From: Actibacterium sp. 188UL27-1 | GTDB lineage: Bacteria > Pseudomonadota > Alphaproteobacteria > Rhodobacterales > Rhodobacteraceae | Assembly (NCBI RefSeq): GCF_016901225.1 | Contig: NZ_JAFEUL010000017.1 | Span: 1 to 64,000 of the forward strand | Reading direction: 5' to 3' | Length of the DNA stretch: 64,000 nt | Shown: positions 16,821-25,520 of the stretch, piece by piece | Layout: every line of letters begins with the position of its first letter | Position numbering within the stretch: the first letter of the stretch is position 1 | Notes under the pieces: generated by a model | What the model was told of the DNA's origin: nothing | Seen by the model: the letters and a program-made list of their open reading frames with translations, nothing else | Databases searched by the model: none | Program-made: the position numbers and the translations under genes

Positions 16821-16897
16821 GGTCTGAACCTCTTTCGTTGTAAAAGCGCCAAATTTTGCGGAAATCTAGCATAGTCGCCGGACGCAGCATGGTATTC

Positions 16898-16951
16898 TTG
16901 GGTACACAGTGCCCAAACCACATCATGCTTAACGTACCATGGTTGCGTTAA
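16898..16951. promoter_or_regulatory. Dyads between the SulP gene and mtnP
   Basis: TTGGGTAC (16898-16905) and GTGCCCAA (16909-16916) form a 19-bp dyad with one mismatch pair. Just downstream, TTAACG (16929-16934) and CGTTAA (16946-16951) form a second dyad with 11-base spacing. Both lie in the 266-base divergent intergenic region and are candidate regulator sites. No regulator is identified. Confidence 0.4.
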
Positions 16952-17086
16952 CAAATACCAATCCGTCACAGAAGCCCAAGCTTCGGGAACCAGCTACCCG
17001 CTCAGCGCATAGCTGGCAACAGACTCGCCTTGACTTTCGCCACGGGGAACCGCGGGATGCGCACAAACCAACGGGAGGGCATCGCG

Positions 17087-17956
17087 ATGACAGCACGCAA
17101 ACTTGGGGTGATCGGCGGCAGCGGTGTTTATGATATCGACGGCCTTGCAGATCCCGCCTGGGTGACCCAGGAAACCCCCTGGGGGGCGCCCTCCGATCAG
17201 TTCCTGACCGGTACGCTTGACGGGCTGGACATGGTGTTTCTTCCGCGCCACGGACGCGGACATGTCCATACGCCAACCTCCGTACCCTATCGCGCCAATA
17301 TCGCCGCGCTGAAAATGCTGGAGGTCACGGATGTGATCTCCGTCTCCGCCTGCGGGTCGTTCCAGGAAAAGATGGCCCCCGGCGACTTTGTCATCGTGGA
17401 TCAGTTCATCGATCGCACCATGGCGCGCGACAAGACCTTCTTTGGCCCGGGTTGCGTGGCCCATGTGCCGTTGGCCCATCCCACGTGTCCGCGGCTGAGC
17501 GCCGTCTGTTCGGGCGCCGCAAAAGCCGCCGGCATCACCGTTCATGATGGCGGCACCTACCTGGCGATGGAGGGTCCCCAATTCTCGACCCTGGCCGAGA
17601 GCAGACTTTATCGGGAGCAATGGGGCTGCGACGTCATTGGGATGACCAACATGCCGGAGGCCAAACTGGCCCGCGAAGCAGAGCTTTGTTATGCATCGGT
17701 CGCGATGGTGACGGATTATGACTGCTGGCATCCCGATCATGACGCCGTGGATGTGGCTCAGGTAGTGCGCGTCCTGCAGCAGAATGCCAATAACGCCAAA
17801 TCCATGGTGGCACAGATTGCAGGATCGCTGGGGGAATATTCCCCCTGCCCCTATGGCTGCGACCGGGCGCTTGATTTTGCGATCATCACTGCGCCGAATG
17901 CCCGCGACTCGCGAATGGTGGAGGATTTGCGGGCCATTGCAGGTCGGGTTCTGTGA
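17087..17956 (+). CDS. mtnP: S-methyl-5'-thioadenosine phosphorylase
   Basis: This 289-residue purine nucleoside phosphorylase-fold enzyme cleaves methylthioadenosine to adenine and methylthioribose-1-phosphate. Family blocks are [15 protein letters not shown] (5-19), the phosphate-binding region [20 protein letters not shown], the segment [20 protein letters not shown], and [26 protein letters not shown] lies upstream of the ATG at 17087; the longer frame from 17030 was not used. It is coupled to an HdeA-like gene and then apt, which can recycle the released adenine. Confidence 0.95.
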   Translation: MTARKLGVIGGSGVYDIDGLADPAWVTQETPWGAPSDQFLTGTLDGLDMVFLPRHGRGHVHTPTSVPYRANIAALKMLEVTDVISVSACGSFQEKMAPGDFVIVDQFIDRTMARDKTFFGPGCVAHVPLAHPTCPRLSAVCSGAAKAAGITVHDGGTYLAMEGPQFSTLAESRLYREQWGCDVIGMTNMPEAKLAREAELCYASVAMVTDYDCWHPDHDAVDVAQVVRVLQQNANNAKSMVAQIAGSLGEYSPCPYGCDRALDFAIITAPNARDSRMVEDLRAIAGRVL

Positions 17957-18321
17957 CCGGGCGCCTCATGGGTCTGGGTATGGCCCTGCTGCTGACCGGC
18001 ACCGCCGCGCCGGCGCAAGACGCGGACCCGCCACAGGTGGATGGCTATGTCATGGGGGCCGGGCGTTGGACCTGCGAACGCGCCCGCACCACGTTCGAAA
18101 CCGGAACAGAGGTCGACCAGGGCCAGTTATTCGGCTGGCTGATGGGCTATTGGTCCGCCGCCACCCAAGGCGGGACCTCGGAATTCATCACCACGGTTCA
18201 GGAGGCTGGCGGCAAGCGCATTGCAGAAATCACGTTGACCGAATGCGCCAAGCAACATCCCGAAACCTCTATCATTGCCGTTACCGAAGCCCTGATCGAC
18301 AATACACGCGAGACACCATGA
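17953..18321 (+). CDS. Small exported HdeA/HdeB-like protein
   Basis: The 122-residue product starts at a GTG that overlaps the mtnP stop (GTGA). A signal peptide ([16 protein letters not shown]) is followed by a compact mature part with two cysteines: [11 protein letters not shown] near residue 40 and [13 protein letters not shown] near 97. These are spaced as in HdeA/HdeB-like periplasmic acid-stress proteins with one disulfide. Similarity is to the fold pattern only. Its position between two purine-salvage genes, with overlaps on both sides, is odd for a periplasmic protein and its role there is unknown. Confidence 0.65.
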   Translation: MTGRLMGLGMALLLTGTAAPAQDADPPQVDGYVMGAGRWTCERARTTFETGTEVDQGQLFGWLMGYWSAATQGGTSEFITTVQEAGGKRIAEITLTECAKQHPETSIIAVTEALIDNTRETP

Positions 18322-18848
18322 AAACCGTTCAAGATTACATCCGTACCATCGCCGACTTTCCCCATGAGGGGATCATGTTCCGCGATGTCACCACGCTTTT
18401 TGCCGATCCCAGGGGGTTTCGCATGGCCGTCGATCAGATGCTGCACCCCTATGCCGGGACGCCCATCGACCGGGTTGTGGGTCTGGAAGCACGCGGCTTC
18501 ATCCTGGGCGGGGCCATCGCGCACCAGCTTTCGGTCGGGTTCGTGCCGATCCGCAAGAAGGGCAAGCTGCCCGGCACGACGATTTCTGAAAGCTACACGC
18601 TCGAATACGGAGAGGCAGTGGTCGAGGTTCATGACGACGCCATCGCAGCGGGGGAACGGGTCTTGCTGGTGGATGATCTGCTGGCCACCGGCGGTACGGC
18701 AGAGGCTGGCATCAAGCTGGTCGAACGACTGGGCGGCCAGATCGTCGGCTGCGCCTTTGTGATCGACCTGCCCGATCTGGGCGGGCGTGCCAAACTTGAA
18801 GCCATGGGAATGGAGGTGCATGCGCTATGTGCCTACGGCGGGCATTGA
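18318..18848 (+). CDS. apt: Adenine phosphoribosyltransferase
   Basis: The 176-residue enzyme makes AMP from adenine and PRPP in the cytosol. It shows the APRT opening [20 protein letters not shown], the block [16 protein letters not shown], the loop [10 protein letters not shown] and the PRPP-binding motif [14 protein letters not shown] (about 116-129). Length fits the family. Its ATG overlaps the stop of the preceding gene (ATGA). Together with mtnP it salvages the adenine of methylthioadenosine. Confidence 0.97.
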   Translation: MKTVQDYIRTIADFPHEGIMFRDVTTLFADPRGFRMAVDQMLHPYAGTPIDRVVGLEARGFILGGAIAHQLSVGFVPIRKKGKLPGTTISESYTLEYGEAVVEVHDDAIAAGERVLLVDDLLATGGTAEAGIKLVERLGGQIVGCAFVIDLPDLGGRAKLEAMGMEVHALCAYGGH

Positions 18849-18877
18849 CACTGCGGATTTGGTTGTCTGGGAAGGCT

Positions 18878-18954
18878 TGGTAGCGGAGGAGGGACTTGAA
18901 CCCCCGACACGCGGATTATGATTCCGCTGCTCTAACCACCTGAGCTACTCCGCC
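18878..18954 (-). tRNA. tRNA-Met (CAT), elongator
   Basis: The 77-base minus-strand sequence folds as a cloverleaf. The acceptor stem GGCGGAG pairs with CTCCGCT, the D arm contains TAGCTCAG, and the anticodon stem GCGGA/TCCGC encloses loop ATCATAA with anticodon CAT. The T arm is GGGGGTTCAAGTCCC, and the 3' CCA is encoded. It lacks the unpaired first base and the G-C run typical of initiator tRNA, and its acceptor does not look like the lysidine-modified tRNA-Ile, so elongator Met is the best call. Confidence 0.93.
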
Positions 18955-19081
18955 GCAAAGCCACGTCGTCCTAGTGGAGCCTTGCTGGGCCGTCAAGCGC
19001 AAATCAGACCCGTCAATATGGCCTTTGCGCAAGGGCGCTCTATGCTGGCACGCACCAGATGAAACCCTGTTGGAAGAGTTG

Positions 19082-19642
19082 ATGGATACCTGGCCGAACG
19101 CTTTGGAGACCACCCTTGATGAGGTTTGGCGGCGTTTGATCCGCGGTGTTGCGGATCGGCGCGCACCGGCCCGCCATCCCACGCTTGCCACGACGAATAT
19201 CACGGGCGGCGCGGAGGCGCGTACGGTTGTCCTTCGGCGCGCGGATCGCGAAACGGCCACCGTTGATTTCCACACAGATGCGCAATCGACGAAAGTGTCG
19301 GAGCTAAAGGCAAATCCGTCAGCCAGCCTGCATATCTGGGAGCCCAAGCCTCGCCTGCAGATCAGGCTGCGTGTGCATGCCCACCTGCTCACCGGCACGG
19401 TGGCGGAGGAAGCTTGGGGCCGCGTCCCCGACGGCTCCCGGTCGGGCTACGGCGCCACGCCACCGCCGGGCTCTGCCATTGATGCGCGCGATGCCTTTGT
19501 CACAGCACCGGGGCCGGAACGGTTCATGGTCGTGCGATGCGAGATCAGGAATATTGATACCCTTTGGCTCGGCGATACGGACCATCGCCGGGTCCTCTTT
19601 GAGCGGTCCGATAACTGGGCCGGAAGTTGGCGCGTCCCTTAG
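19082..19642 (+). CDS. Pyridoxamine 5'-phosphate oxidase-family protein
   Basis: The 186-residue protein has the FMN-binding split-barrel of PNPOx-like proteins: ATTNITGGAEARTVVLRRAD, followed by FHTDAQSTKVSELKANPSAS, which matches the phosphate-contacting loop, and a C-terminal DTLWLGDTDHRRVLFER segment. It is shorter than PdxH and lacks its usual C-terminal signature, so it is probably another flavin-binding oxidoreductase. GGAAGAG precedes the ATG at 19082. It lies just beyond the tRNA gene on the opposite strand, and its stop overlaps that of the convergent hydrolase gene by four bases. Confidence 0.8.
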   Translation: MDTWPNALETTLDEVWRRLIRGVADRRAPARHPTLATTNITGGAEARTVVLRRADRETATVDFHTDAQSTKVSELKANPSASLHIWEPKPRLQIRLRVHAHLLTGTVAEEAWGRVPDGSRSGYGATPPPGSAIDARDAFVTAPGPERFMVVRCEIRNIDTLWLGDTDHRRVLFERSDNWAGSWRVP

Positions 19643-21129
19643 ACCGCAAACATCGGAAAGCTGACAGCGATCGACCAGGCCAGCAGCACGGCCAGCCCTA
19701 AACCGGATGCAAGGCCGCCTTGGCGACGACCGAGCCATCCGGCCATTGAGCCATAGACCAGGAAAAACAGGACGATCACGGGCAGCACCATCATCATCAA
19801 AAACAGGCGATCCGGGCCAAAGACGACGGCCAGGATCAACGATCCGATCACCGCCACCCGCGCCCACAATCGTTGCCAGACCGGGGCCGTTCCACCCCCC
19901 GTAGCAAGCCCATCGGCCACCATGCACGGAATGGTTCCAACCATCAGCAAGGGGATCATGGCAAGCCGTTCCATATTCGGCATGAAGCTGGCGCCGTAGC
20001 GATCAAGCGCCAAGCCGAATACGCCCAACCCATAGGCGATCAACACGATTGCAGGCCAAACCGGGCCGCGCGTCAGTCGCCGCCCGCACCATGCCAGAAC
20101 AATCATTTGCAAAATGCCGTAGGCCGCAAAATGCCAGGTCAGGTAGCCCACAACCTGAACCGGCAACAGCCAGGCACTCAACGCCGAAGCAATCACGGGG
20201 GCTGTCCCCGCGGGGACAAGCGTGACCAGCGCGATCTGCCGCCAGTTCAGCGGGTCGGGGCGGGTGACCCCCACTGGGAGAGCCGTCAGAACCGGCCAGG
20301 CGGCGATGAACGCACATGACACAAGCAGGACAACGAAGAGGCCGTAGTTGTCTGTCACCGGGCCATCGGACGACCGGTCAAAGGTCAGATCCAGAAATGC
20401 CCGCGCCTCCGTCAGAGATGTGGCAGAATACAATACGCCCACATGTTCGGTACGGGGGGCAAAAACCGCACGACGCCAGACATTCTCGGCTTCGGCGGTC
20501 TCTCCCTCTTGCGCGGCGGGGTCGACCATCTGCAAGGCGGTGCGCCCAAACTCCCTCAGATGCGGCTCCCATTCGCCAGACAGGATCAGCATGCGGCCTG
20601 GCTCCGACGCGGTGATCGCCTGGGAATACATCGACACAGCCACCACTCCATCCACATCAGGGTTGCGCAACGCTTCGCGGATGATCACATCGGTCGACAT
20701 TGAATGGCCCAGCAACGCGACATCCCCCGACATACCCGGCAAATCCCGACCAGCCGCGATCACGGCGGAGAGCTCATCCATCAAGGCGCGGGTGGTGCCA
20801 TCGATTTCGGTCACCTCCGGCGACATGGGCACCGGATTGCGTCCATGCCCCTGCAGATCATAGGACAGAACCGCATAGCCGGACCGGGCGAGCGTCAGGG
20901 CAAAGGCCTCCATGAATTGCCGCGATCCGGCAAAACCATGGGCCAGGATCACCAAAGGTACGGGGGCGTCAGCCTGCGGCCCGGCATAAAGCATGGCCGG
21001 GGTCGTGCCGATGGTCACGATGGTTCTGTCGACCGACCCGCGCAACCGCTCCAGCTGGGTCACGGACCAAAGGCCCAAGCCAAGAGCCAACACGAGCACA
21101 CCCCATCGTGTCATATGTCTGGGATGCAT
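19639..21129 (-). CDS. Alpha/beta hydrolase fused to a multi-helix membrane domain
   Basis: This 496-residue protein has an N-terminal membrane anchor (about residues 8-24) and an alpha/beta hydrolase domain (about 55-270) containing VILAHGFAGSRQFMEA, LSYDLQGHGRNP and the nucleophile elbow LLGHSMSTDV. It continues with seven or so hydrophobic segments from about residue 275, beginning NYGLFVVLLVSCAFIAAWPV. The hydrolase is presumably held at the outer face of the inner membrane. I do not know a characterised protein with this layout, and the substrate is unknown. It faces the PNPOx-like gene tail to tail and is divergent from selD. Confidence 0.75.
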   Translation of the reverse strand: MHPRHMTRWGVLVLALGLGLWSVTQLERLRGSVDRTIVTIGTTPAMLYAGPQADAPVPLVILAHGFAGSRQFMEAFALTLARSGYAVLSYDLQGHGRNPVPMSPEVTEIDGTTRALMDELSAVIAAGRDLPGMSGDVALLGHSMSTDVIIREALRNPDVDGVVAVSMYSQAITASEPGRMLILSGEWEPHLREFGRTALQMVDPAAQEGETAEAENVWRRAVFAPRTEHVGVLYSATSLTEARAFLDLTFDRSSDGPVTDNYGLFVVLLVSCAFIAAWPVLTALPVGVTRPDPLNWRQIALVTLVPAGTAPVIASALSAWLLPVQVVGYLTWHFAAYGILQMIVLAWCGRRLTRGPVWPAIVLIAYGLGVFGLALDRYGASFMPNMERLAMIPLLMVGTIPCMVADGLATGGGTAPVWQRLWARVAVIGSLILAVVFGPDRLFLMMMVLPVIVLFFLVYGSMAGWLGRRQGGLASGLGLAVLLAWSIAVSFPMFAV

Positions 21130-21190
21130 CAGCTTGTTCCTTGCGCTTGGGTCGGGCTATCACGCGATGGACATAGCGGAGCCTTCGAGG

Positions 21191-23374
21191 ATGGACACCC
21201 CTCTTCCCCTGACCCGAGATCTTGTTTTTATGGGCGGTGGGCATGCCCATGCCCTGGTTCTGCGGCAATGGGGGATGCGCCCGCTGCCGGGTGTCCGTGT
21301 GACGCTGATCAACCCTGATCCCGCTGCGCCCTACACCGGTATGTTGCCCGGCCATGTGGCTGGTCACTACGCCAAAGACGAGTTAATAATCGATTTGGTG
21401 CGACTGGCCCGTTTTGCGGGCGCGCGACTGGTTCTGGGCCGTGCCATGGGCATGGATCGGGAGGCCAAGCTGATCCATGTGCCGGGGCGTCCGCCGATCC
21501 GGTACGATGTCGCCTCCATCAATGTGGGGATCACCGCCGATATGCCGGATCTGCCAGGCTTTCGGGACCACGGTATCGGGGCCAAACCGCTGGACCGGTT
21601 CGCAGCCAGATGGGACCAATTCGTGGCGGACGTCACCCATGGCCGCAAGCAGGGCCGGATCGCCGTTATCGGAGGCGGTGTGGCGGGATGTGAACTTGGG
21701 CTGGCGATGGCGCACCGGCTAGAGGCACTGGAAGCCACACCGCATATCAGCATTGTCGAACGTGGCAGGGTCCTGGACGGGATCAGTGGCACGGCACGCG
21801 CCCTTCTCTTTGAACGGATGCGGGTCGCTGGCATTCGCCTGTTCGAGAATATCGTCATTCGGGAGGTTCAGGCTGATCGCGTGCTCAGCATAGCGGGGCA
21901 GTTGATCCCGGCAGACCTGACCATTGGTGCGGCCGGCGCCCGCCCCCACGACTGGGTCGCGGAACTGGGATTGGCCAATCAAAACGGATTTCTGACCGTT
22001 GATAAATACCTGCGCTCTATCACGGATCCAAGCATCTACGCTGCGGGGGATTGCGCCACGATGCTGGATGCACCACGGCCCAAAGCCGGGGTTTTTGCCG
22101 TGCGTCAGGCGCCGATCCTGTACCGTAACCTGCGCGCCGACCTGAGCCGCGCCCAGCGCACGGCCTACAGACCGCAAAAGCGGTTCCTCAAACTGATCTC
22201 TCTGGGCGCAAAAGATGCCGTGGCAGAGGGTTACGCCCTGGCGCCCTCCGGTCCCTGGCTATGGCGGTTGAAGGACAAGATCGACCGGGACTTCATGGAA
22301 AAATTCACCAACCTGCCTGTCATGCCCAAGCCCGCCCCACCGCGGGAGGCAGCGGTGGGCGTGTCAGCCGCCTTAGATGCACAGCCCCTTTGTGGCGGAT
22401 GCGGGTCCAAGGTCGCCTCCGCCACACTGACCGCAGCGCTGGACCGGCTTCCGGCGGTACAACGGGCGGATGTCACCATCGGGCCTGGGGATGATGCCGC
22501 CATCCTGACGCTTGGGGACAAGCGCCAGGTTCTGACGACGGATCATTTGCGCGCGTTCAGCGATGACCCTGTCCTGATGACCCGGGTCGCAGCGACCCAT
22601 GCGCTGGGGGATGTCTGGGCCATGGGCGCCGCCCCCCAGGCCGCAACAGCCAACATCATCCTGCCGCCCCTGTCCGGTCCGATGCAGGCTGCAACGCTGA
22701 ACGAGATCATGGAAACCGCGACCCACGTGTTTCGGGCCGCAGGGGCAGATCTGGCCGGTGGGCATACCACGGTCGGCGCGGAACTGACCGTGGGCTTTAC
22801 CATCACCGGCCTATGCGATCAGCCGCCCGTGGGACAGGACGGGGCCCGCGCTGGCGATGCCCTGGTGCTGACCCGCCCTATAGGTGCGGGCACGGTCCTC
22901 GCCGCGGAAATGCAGGGCCGCGCCAAAGGGGACTGGGTCGCCAATGTCTGGAGGCATATGACCCAGCCACAGGGGGCCGCCGCTCGCATTCTCGGCCATG
23001 CCCATGCCATGACCGATGTCACTGGCTTTGGCCTGGCCGGTCACTTGCTGCGCATGTGCCAAGCCTCCGGCATCGGGGCACAGATCCATTTGGCAGATAT
23101 TCCTATCTATCGCGGTGCGACAGACCTCGCATCCCGAGGCATTCGGTCGACCCTCTACGCGGCCAACAGACAGGACAGCGAAGCCTATTTGAACGATCTG
23201 CAAGAGACACCCGCGTCATGGCTTTTGTTCGATCCTCAAACGGCGGGTGGTCTGCTCGCCGCCGTTCCGGCCGACGACGCCCAGCACCTGATCAAACAAC
23301 TCCGGGGCGCCGGGATGCAGGCTAGCCAAATCGGGCAGATGGTCGATGGTCCACCAGCGATCACCCTACGGTGA
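21191..23374 (+). CDS. selD: NADH dehydrogenase-like domain fused to selenide,water dikinase (SelD)
   Basis: The 727-residue protein joins an FAD/NAD-linked oxidoreductase (about 1-380), with LVFMGGGHAHALVL at the dinucleotide site and ITDPSIYAAGDCATM at the second FAD contact, to a full SelD domain (about 395-727). SelD makes selenophosphate from selenide and ATP. Its catalytic pair is Cys404 and Lys407 in CGGCGSK, and GPGDDAAIL is the metal/ATP loop. This fusion is a known SelD form; the oxidoreductase part is thought to act on selenium redox state. mnmH faces it 3 bases away, so the selenophosphate probably serves tRNA selenouridine. Starts at 21191 or 21170 are both possible. Confidence 0.93.
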   Translation: MDTPLPLTRDLVFMGGGHAHALVLRQWGMRPLPGVRVTLINPDPAAPYTGMLPGHVAGHYAKDELIIDLVRLARFAGARLVLGRAMGMDREAKLIHVPGRPPIRYDVASINVGITADMPDLPGFRDHGIGAKPLDRFAARWDQFVADVTHGRKQGRIAVIGGGVAGCELGLAMAHRLEALEATPHISIVERGRVLDGISGTARALLFERMRVAGIRLFENIVIREVQADRVLSIAGQLIPADLTIGAAGARPHDWVAELGLANQNGFLTVDKYLRSITDPSIYAAGDCATMLDAPRPKAGVFAVRQAPILYRNLRADLSRAQRTAYRPQKRFLKLISLGAKDAVAEGYALAPSGPWLWRLKDKIDRDFMEKFTNLPVMPKPAPPREAAVGVSAALDAQPLCGGCGSKVASATLTAALDRLPAVQRADVTIGPGDDAAILTLGDKRQVLTTDHLRAFSDDPVLMTRVAATHALGDVWAMGAAPQAATANIILPPLSGPMQAATLNEIMETATHVFRAAGADLAGGHTTVGAELTVGFTITGLCDQPPVGQDGARAGDALVLTRPIGAGTVLAAEMQGRAKGDWVANVWRHMTQPQGAAARILGHAHAMTDVTGFGLAGHLLRMCQASGIGAQIHLADIPIYRGATDLASRGIRSTLYAANRQDSEAYLNDLQETPASWLLFDPQTAGGLLAAVPADDAQHLIKQLRGAGMQASQIGQMVDGPPAITLR

Positions 23375-23377
23375 CGG

Positions 23378-24421
23378 TTACAACGTGTCTGCCAGCCCCA
23401 TGATCCGGGTCGCGGCCCGATCGATCCCAGCAGGATCAAAAGTCACTTTGATCTCGGCAACCGGGTCGTGACCACTTCCGCTTTTGGCATAGCGCGCGTC
23501 GTAATGCCGGACGATCAAGTCATGGGCGAGGGTCGTGAATTCCTGCGCGTCGACCAAATCCATCCAGGCGGCCAGCCTCTCCCGGCCGACATAGGGCAGC
23601 AACTTGCCCAGCAGCAGCTTCAGATCATCGGGTTTTGCCACAAGATCCCGGTAGGCGCGGGCCAGATAGCCGGCCCGTTGCGCGGGGGAAGCGACCAATC
23701 GGATCCGCGGTGCCGCGCGCATGGCCGACCACAAGGTCGGCGGCACCAACCGCGCGCCAACCTTGCTAGACTCCGCCTCCACAAAGACAGGCAGGGCCGG
23801 GTCGATGCCGGACATCTCCGCAATGATCGCACTTTCAAATCCCTTTTGCGCCGGTTGCCCATCCGGCCTTGGCCCCAAGACAGAGCCGCGATGATTTGCC
23901 AACCCTTCAAGATCAAGGACCTGACCCCCCAGGGCTTTGATCCGGTGCAGGATCTCTGTCTTGGCGGTGCCGGTATGGCCATCCACCAGAACGACGCGAT
24001 GCGGCAGGTCAGCTTTGTACAGGCAATCGACAACGGCACGGCGATAGGTCTGATATCCCCCTTCCAGAACCTCGACCCGCCACCCGATCTGCGACAGGAT
24101 TGACCCGAACGATCCCGACCGTTGCCCACCACGCCAGCAATAGACCAATGGCTGCCATCCGCCATCCTTGTCCGCGAGGGCCGTTTCCAAATGACAGGCC
24201 GCATTTTTGGCAACCAATGCCGCGCCGATCTTGCGGGCCCGAAAGGGGCTGTCTTGTACGTAAATCGTGCCAACCTCGGCCCGCTGGGCATCCGTCAGCA
24301 CCGGCAAGTTGATCGCGCCGGGCAGATGATCTTCGGCATATTCCGAAGGGCTGCGCACATCGATCACAGTGTCAAAGGGCAGCGCGGCAAGAGTCGTCAA
24401 ATCAGGGAGAGTGTAGGCCAT
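23378..24421 (-). CDS. mnmH: tRNA 2-selenouridine synthase
   Basis: The 347-residue enzyme (also called SelU or YbbB) replaces sulfur by selenium in 2-thiouridine at the wobble position of Lys, Glu and Gln tRNAs. The N-terminal rhodanese domain (1-130) has DVRSPSEYAEDHLPGAINLP and the active Cys95 in YCWRGGQRSGS. The C-terminal domain carries a P-loop GHTGTAKTE (148-156). Length and both motifs match the family. It is the last gene of a probable minus-strand operon after a DUF4149-like and a RidA-like gene, and meets selD tail to tail. Confidence 0.94.
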   Translation of the reverse strand: MAYTLPDLTTLAALPFDTVIDVRSPSEYAEDHLPGAINLPVLTDAQRAEVGTIYVQDSPFRARKIGAALVAKNAACHLETALADKDGGWQPLVYCWRGGQRSGSFGSILSQIGWRVEVLEGGYQTYRRAVVDCLYKADLPHRVVLVDGHTGTAKTEILHRIKALGGQVLDLEGLANHRGSVLGPRPDGQPAQKGFESAIIAEMSGIDPALPVFVEAESSKVGARLVPPTLWSAMRAAPRIRLVASPAQRAGYLARAYRDLVAKPDDLKLLLGKLLPYVGRERLAAWMDLVDAQEFTTLAHDLIVRHYDARYAKSGSGHDPVAEIKVTFDPAGIDRAATRIMGLADTL

Positions 24422-24436
24422 GGCCCAGCAATAGCG

Positions 24437-24844
24437 TTAAAGAAAGCGAACAAGAACCCAGGCCACCAGACCAAGCTGAACAAAGTTGATGCCGACAGAG
24501 GCGCCGTGCAGCGTGGCAAAGCGGCGTTTCGCAACATGCTCCCCCGCCAGTTGCCGGTCCCGCGCGTCATTGATCATGGGCATCAGCTTTTGACGAGACA
24601 TGACGCCAAGCACCGCAACGACGATCAGCAGCATCGCGCTTAGCCAATCCCGGGCGAGCAGCATGCCACCGGCCACCACAGCGGCACCGATCACGAACAG
24701 ATAATACCAGGGAAAGGCCTTGCGGATCAGCGGCCCCGCCGTTTCGGCAGGCAATGCGTTGAACAGAAATGGCGCAAAGCCAAATGAGTAAAGCGTCATG
24801 CCCCCAAACAGAAATGCCGTCATCAACAAAGCCAAGACATCCAT
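24437..24844 (-). CDS. DUF4149-like small membrane protein
   Basis: The 135-residue protein has four hydrophobic helices: LALLMTAFLFGGMTLYSFGF, one at LFVIGAAVVAGGMLL, one at AMLLIVVAVLGVMS and one at NFVQLGLVAWVLVRFL. It also has the conserved FATLHGASVGIN stretch before the last helix, as in DUF4149 or TMEM205-like proteins. Function is unknown. The ATG at 24844 is preceded by GGAGG; an in-frame ATG pair sits 12-15 bases upstream. It lies 15 bases before mnmH and is probably co-transcribed with it. Confidence 0.7.
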   Translation of the reverse strand: MDVLALLMTAFLFGGMTLYSFGFAPFLFNALPAETAGPLIRKAFPWYYLFVIGAAVVAGGMLLARDWLSAMLLIVVAVLGVMSRQKLMPMINDARDRQLAGEHVAKRRFATLHGASVGINFVQLGLVAWVLVRFL

Positions 24845-24897
24845 GGCCGCCTCCATCATCCGCGTCTGTCCGAAAGATAGATCAGCCCTGCCCCAAG

Positions 24898-25296
24898 TCA
24901 GGGGGCCGCGGCCGTCAGTTCGACCTCGACCAGAAACTCGGGGCGGGTGAAGCCAGACACGATGACCAGGGTCGAGGCGGGCAAGTCATCATTCGGCACC
25001 TCGGCCAGCCAGGCATCGCGCGCCGCCATGTAGGCCGTCATATGGGCCCTGTCAGTCACGAAAGCATTCAGGCGGATCGCGTTTTCGGGCGCCATGTCAC
25101 CCTCGGCCAGGATCACCGTCAATGCCTTGAAAATAAGATCCGCCTGTCCGCGCGCATCCGGCGGTATGCTCTCATCTGGCGCAATTCCCAACTGGCCAGA
25201 CGTCACCAGAAACCGCCAGTCGGCGGGCACGCCCACACCATGGGCATATCTGGCAAAGGGCGGTCGAATCGAAGGGGCAGTCAGGATCTTGCGCAT
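24898..25296 (-). CDS. RidA (YjgF/YER057c/UK114) family protein
   Basis: The 132-residue protein shows the RidA trimer fold: FLVTSGQLGIAPDESIPPD, then ADLIFKALTVILAEGDMAPE, with VIVSGFTRPEFLVEVELTAA closing the domain. RidA proteins hydrolyse reactive enamines and imines, but the usual catalytic arginine context (R-x-x-V) is replaced here by FTRPEFLVEVE, close to the family form. The ATG at 25296 is preceded by GGAAG. It is the first gene of a minus-strand set ending with mnmH. Confidence 0.82.
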   Translation of the reverse strand: MRKILTAPSIRPPFARYAHGVGVPADWRFLVTSGQLGIAPDESIPPDARGQADLIFKALTVILAEGDMAPENAIRLNAFVTDRAHMTAYMAARDAWLAEVPNDDLPASTLVIVSGFTRPEFLVEVELTAAAP

Positions 25297-25426
25297 GGTG
25301 AAGTGTCTTCCACGTCGGCTGGCACAGGCCACAATGGCATATCGCGGCTTTCCCTACCAACGCGCGAACAGGCGCCTAAAAACCGGGCAGCGCGATCAGG
25401 TTTTGCTGGTTTTGTTCGCAACTCAT

Positions 25427-25490
25427 CGTAAGCTACCCCACAGAAATGGGCCGCCCGGTGGCACCCCACAGGCTCCACCGGCAGGCTACG
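25427..25490 (+). promoter_or_regulatory. Possible structured mRNA leader of the NMT1-type operon
   Basis: Upstream of the binding-protein gene the RNA can form a three-way junction. CGTA(A)GC (25427-25433) pairs with GCTACG (25485-25490), CCCA (25437-25440) with TGGG (25447-25450), and CCGGTGG (25455-25461) with CCACCGG (25475-25481). The 7-bp outer-arm helix is perfect. A riboswitch is possible, because NMT1-type genes in proteobacteria are known hosts of the xanthine-binding NMT1-motif RNA. I cannot match its consensus from memory, so this is only a candidate. Confidence 0.3.
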
Positions 25491-25520
25491 CGCGAATGAG
25501 CGTATCTCGGGGGAGTATCT

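Noticed and set aside
18878-18954. tRNA-Ile (CAT, lysidine-modified) or initiator tRNA as alternatives for the CAT tRNA
   Set aside because: The acceptor and D-arm sequence match elongator tRNA-Met. The G-C runs of the initiator anticodon stem and the unpaired first base are absent.
25333-25520. TPP riboswitch before the NMT1/THI5-like gene
   Set aside because: The conserved CTGAGA and ACCCTT...GAACCTGA segments of the THI box are not present.
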